A stretch of 44,769 nt of DNA from Bacillota bacterium. Its GTDB lineage: Bacteria; Bacillota; Clostridia; Lachnospirales; Lachnospiraceae. The notes under the pieces are model-generated. The model saw only the letters and a program-made list of their open reading frames with translations. It had not been told where the DNA came from and ran no database searches. The stretch is from the NCBI GenBank assembly GCA_023399455.1, contig JAEWPN010000147.1, positions 1 through 44,769 on the forward strand, written 5' to 3'. Each line of letters begins with the position of its first letter. Positions within the stretch are counted from its first letter, which is position 1. Below, piece by piece: positions 43,081 to 44,769 of this stretch. Position numbers and translations under genes: made by a program.

Positions 43081-44109
43081 TCATTTTCTAGCAAATTGTG
43101 GCATGTCATGATTCACTTCTGCCTGATAATAGCCAGATATTGTTGATGGCGCATTGAACAAGGAAGCAAGTAGATACTTCTTGATATTATTCACCTTTGT
43201 TGTATTACCTTGAAGACTGTTCATCACATACTCAATATGCGACAAATTTAGTTTTAAGAATCTGCTCTTTACTAATGCACTTGGCAGTTCTGAACTTGAA
43301 ATAACCATCATCTCACTTTGATTCAATACAACCTCAATCAGTAAATTGTAAATTCCCTCTATCAGTTCTCGATCATAGGGATGACGCTCAATTAGCAAAT
43401 CATAATCGATATTTTCTCTAATTAATTCTTGATATGCACTTACGACATCAATCTCATCATCTCGCTTCTCATCACCAAATATGATTTGATTCGATTTGAT
43501 ATGATTCGTATCAGTCTTACTAAAATCTGTATCACTAAATTCAGTCTTACTAATAAGTGCCATCTTTTTCTGCTGTTCTTGAACTTCCATATTTACTGTT
43601 CTAGAACCTTCATTTTCTACAGGTCTTGAAACTGTATTTTCTTCCGTTCCAGAACAGTCATTTTCTACAGGTCTTGAACTGTACAATTTACCAGTTCTTG
43701 AACTTCCCTCACTTTGGATACCTTTTTCTTCTATGTCTTCTTCCTTTTCTTGCTTCATATCATCAATAATAAAGTTTTTAACATATAGAAGACTCGGCAA
43801 TCCTAATCCACGTCTTTTCTTTTCGACTAAACCTACAACCTCTAATTCTTTCAATGTTTTAATAGCCGTTTTTTCAGCCATATTTAGATTTTCCATAATC
43901 TCAGATATTTGATAAATGATGTATACACGATTTTCTTTGTCTAACCACTTATTCTTCATAGAAAGACTCATTCTATCGAGAAGAATTCCGTATAACAATT
44001 TTGCTGACAATGACAAGTCTGCAAATAATGGATCTGTAATTAACCGCTTCGGAATTCGTATGAAATTAAATTGATCCGCTTCCGAACCGTAATAATAATT
44101 AAAGACCAT
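43081..44109 (-). CDS. repA: RepA_N-family replication initiator
   Basis: 342 aa from the ATG for MVFNYYYGSEADQFNFIRIP with GGAGAG upstream. Residues 1-120 carry the RepA_N domain (FIRIPKRLITDPLFADLSLS, AKLLYGILLDRMSLSMKN, EIMENLNMAEKTAIKTLKEL), a winged-helix origin-binding module. Residues about 130-185 are low-complexity with an 8-residue period (SRPVEN, SRTG, SGTEEN) encoded by the iterons. The C-terminal domain (about 225-342) is the host-specific part. RepA_N replicons are the typical theta plasmids and ICE replication modules of Firmicutes. Confidence 0.9.
   Translation of the reverse strand: MVFNYYYGSEADQFNFIRIPKRLITDPLFADLSLSAKLLYGILLDRMSLSMKNKWLDKENRVYIIYQISEIMENLNMAEKTAIKTLKELEVVGLVEKKRRGLGLPSLLYVKNFIIDDMKQEKEEDIEEKGIQSEGSSRTGKLYSSRPVENDCSGTEENTVSRPVENEGSRTVNMEVQEQQKKMALISKTEFSDTDFSKTDTNHIKSNQIIFGDEKRDDEIDVVSAYQELIRENIDYDLLIERHPYDRELIEGIYNLLIEVVLNQSEMMVISSSELPSALVKSRFLKLNLSHIEYVMNSLQGNTTKVNNIKKYLLASLFNAPSTISGYYQAEVNHDMPQFARK
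43575..43703. repeat. oriV: Iterons inside repA: candidate vegetative origin
   Basis: Six 10-bp palindromic boxes, GTTCTTGAAC, GTTCTAGAAC, GGTCTTGAAA, GTTCCAGAAC, GGTCTTGAAC and GTTCTTGAAC, start at 43575, 43598, 43622, 43646, 43670 and 43694 (steps of 23, 24, 24, 24, 24). They encode the 8-residue repeats of RepA. RepA_N plasmids such as pAD1 have the origin within the rep gene, so this is the expected place. AT-rich short repeats lie beside them (43490-43560, with GATTTGATTCG and CAGTCTTACTAA twice), suitable as an unwinding region. Confidence 0.8.
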
Positions 44110-44114
44110 TATAA

Positions 44115-44369
44115 TCAACTCTCCTTCTGATTTTTCCAAGTATGCTTTGGCAGTGGTTTGGCTGGTTCCAGAAATTGTTCCAAGTACTGTTCAAATACCT
44201 CTGTATTCACTAGTGCAGAAGCTCCTACTTTATATACTGCTCCCGCTTCTTTCGCCAGTGCCATAAATCGTGTTTTACCTAAACTGTAAATAATAGATCC
44301 TTCTGTCGCATTCACGTATTTCTTCATTACATCCTTTGTTTGTGAATAGCTTTTATACGAATATGCCAT
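44115..44369 (-). CDS. DUF6462-family small protein (84 aa)
   Basis: Start at MAYSYKS with AAAGGGGG upstream. The stretch KKYVNATEGSIIYSLGKTRF then MALAKEAGAVYKVGASALVN and FEQYLEQF matches DUF6462, a helix-turn-helix/excisionase-like family of Lachnospiraceae mobile elements. It lies directly upstream of repA and is a likely DNA-binding regulator of replication. Overall build is similar to the next gene. Confidence 0.75.
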   Translation of the reverse strand: MAYSYKSYSQTKDVMKKYVNATEGSIIYSLGKTRFMALAKEAGAVYKVGASALVNTEVFEQYLEQFLEPAKPLPKHTWKNQKES

Positions 44370-44382
44370 GTCTGCCCCCTTT

Positions 44383-44769
44383 CTAACTTTCACTTTCTTT
44401 CCATAATGGATTTTTCATTGGAACTGCCTTTTCTCTATACTGCTCCATATAATCATCAAATAACTCTAAGTTAATCAGAACAGTTCCACCAGTCCCTTCA
44501 TTAATTTTATATACCGCTCCTGCAGCTCTTGCCATTTCAATAAAGCGATGATGACCAATACTGTAAATGATAGAACCCTCACCTATTCGAACATATTTCT
44601 TATGAACTAATTTATTTGTACCATGTACTTTGTAAAGGTGTTTCATGTAATCCTCCAATCTCTGATGACGAATAAGAAGTATCCTTGGTAATTGATAGAT
44701 AGCTCCAGCTGCTGAGGCAAATTGAATAATGCGACTTTCATCTAAACCAAAAATCTTGCTAGCCTCTTC
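44383..44769 (-). CDS. DUF6462-family protein(s), partial at the right edge
   Basis: The frame is open to the window edge. A complete DUF6462 domain (about 44383-44646: KYVRIGEGSIIYSIGHHRFI, MARAAGAVYKI, LFDDYMEQY) is preceded in frame by a second, more divergent copy (EASKIFGLDESRIIQFASAA then GAIYQL, LEDYMKHLY). An ATG at 44646 has GGAGG 5 nt upstream and could start a separate 87-aa protein, so this may be either a two-domain protein or two overlapping genes. With the gene at 44115-44369 there are three related copies in a row. Confidence 0.7.
   Translation of the reverse strand, partial: EEASKIFGLDESRIIQFASAAGAIYQLPRILLIRHQRLEDYMKHLYKVHGTNKLVHKKYVRIGEGSIIYSIGHHRFIEMARAAGAVYKINEGTGGTVLINLELFDDYMEQYREKAVPMKNPLWKESES

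Overview
The window looks like the backbone of a conjugative plasmid, or a plasmid-like integrative element, from a low-GC Firmicute, most likely a Lachnospiraceae-type Clostridium. The basis is a gene set I recognise from that group: Maff2-type small membrane protein, PrgI, NlpC/P60 transfer hydrolase, PcfB/DUF3801, DUF5688, DUF6462, DpnD/PcfM, TnpV, a methylase-helicase giant protein and a RepA_N initiator. Starts are strong Shine-Dalgarno sites with some TTG/GTG codons. Every gene I support is on the minus strand, so transcription runs from right to left. I saw no integrase or resolvase, and both ends are open.

Layout in transcription order. (1) 44.8-42.4 kb, replication: DUF6462 small DNA-binding-like proteins, then a RepA_N initiator whose gene carries six palindromic iterons about 24 bp apart (candidate oriV), then a 450-nt non-coding stretch that looks like a large structured RNA. 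(2) 42.6-40.4 kb, partition: two small proteins, a ParM-like actin, a ParR-like adaptor and very small ORFs. (3) 40.3-32.8 kb, a compact Tad/Flp-like pilus locus: two identical 56-aa pilin-like genes, a CpaF/TadA ATPase, one protein fusing TadB- and TadC-like halves, five small pseudopilin-like proteins, an anchored T/E-rich protein and a secreted repeat adhesin. No prepilin peptidase is visible. (4) 32.5-29.6 kb, an AT-rich helicase with a possible C-terminal nuclease, with its own promoter and terminator: probable defence cargo. (5) 29.3-22.2 kb, DNA processing: DUF5688, RadC, Toprim primase, a candidate oriT beside an array of 21-bp palindromes on a 32-bp period, MobC, MOBP relaxase and accessory proteins. 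(6) 22.2-10.5 kb, the type IV secretion system: PcfB, VirD4, Maff2, TrbL/VirB6, PrgI/VirB3, VirB4, an AT-rich membrane cargo gene, NlpC/P60 hydrolase and DpnD/PcfM. (7) 10.1-0.7 kb, a 2509-aa methylase-helicase with tnpV nested in another frame, a double SpoVG protein and small unknowns, closed by a terminator near 413-444. (8) 1-265, the start of an ArsR-family metal-sensor gene with promoter and operators, probably opening a resistance operon to the left.

In the model this suggests, RepA_N and ParMR maintain the plasmid, MobC and relaxase nick at oriT, VirD4 and PcfB deliver the strand to a VirB4-powered channel, and the Tad-like pilus plus adhesin aids contact with recipients or surfaces. 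The most unusual items are the structured RNA, the stripped-down pilus with its shared N-terminal signature, the 32-bp-phased array, the nested tnpV and the helicase-nuclease.
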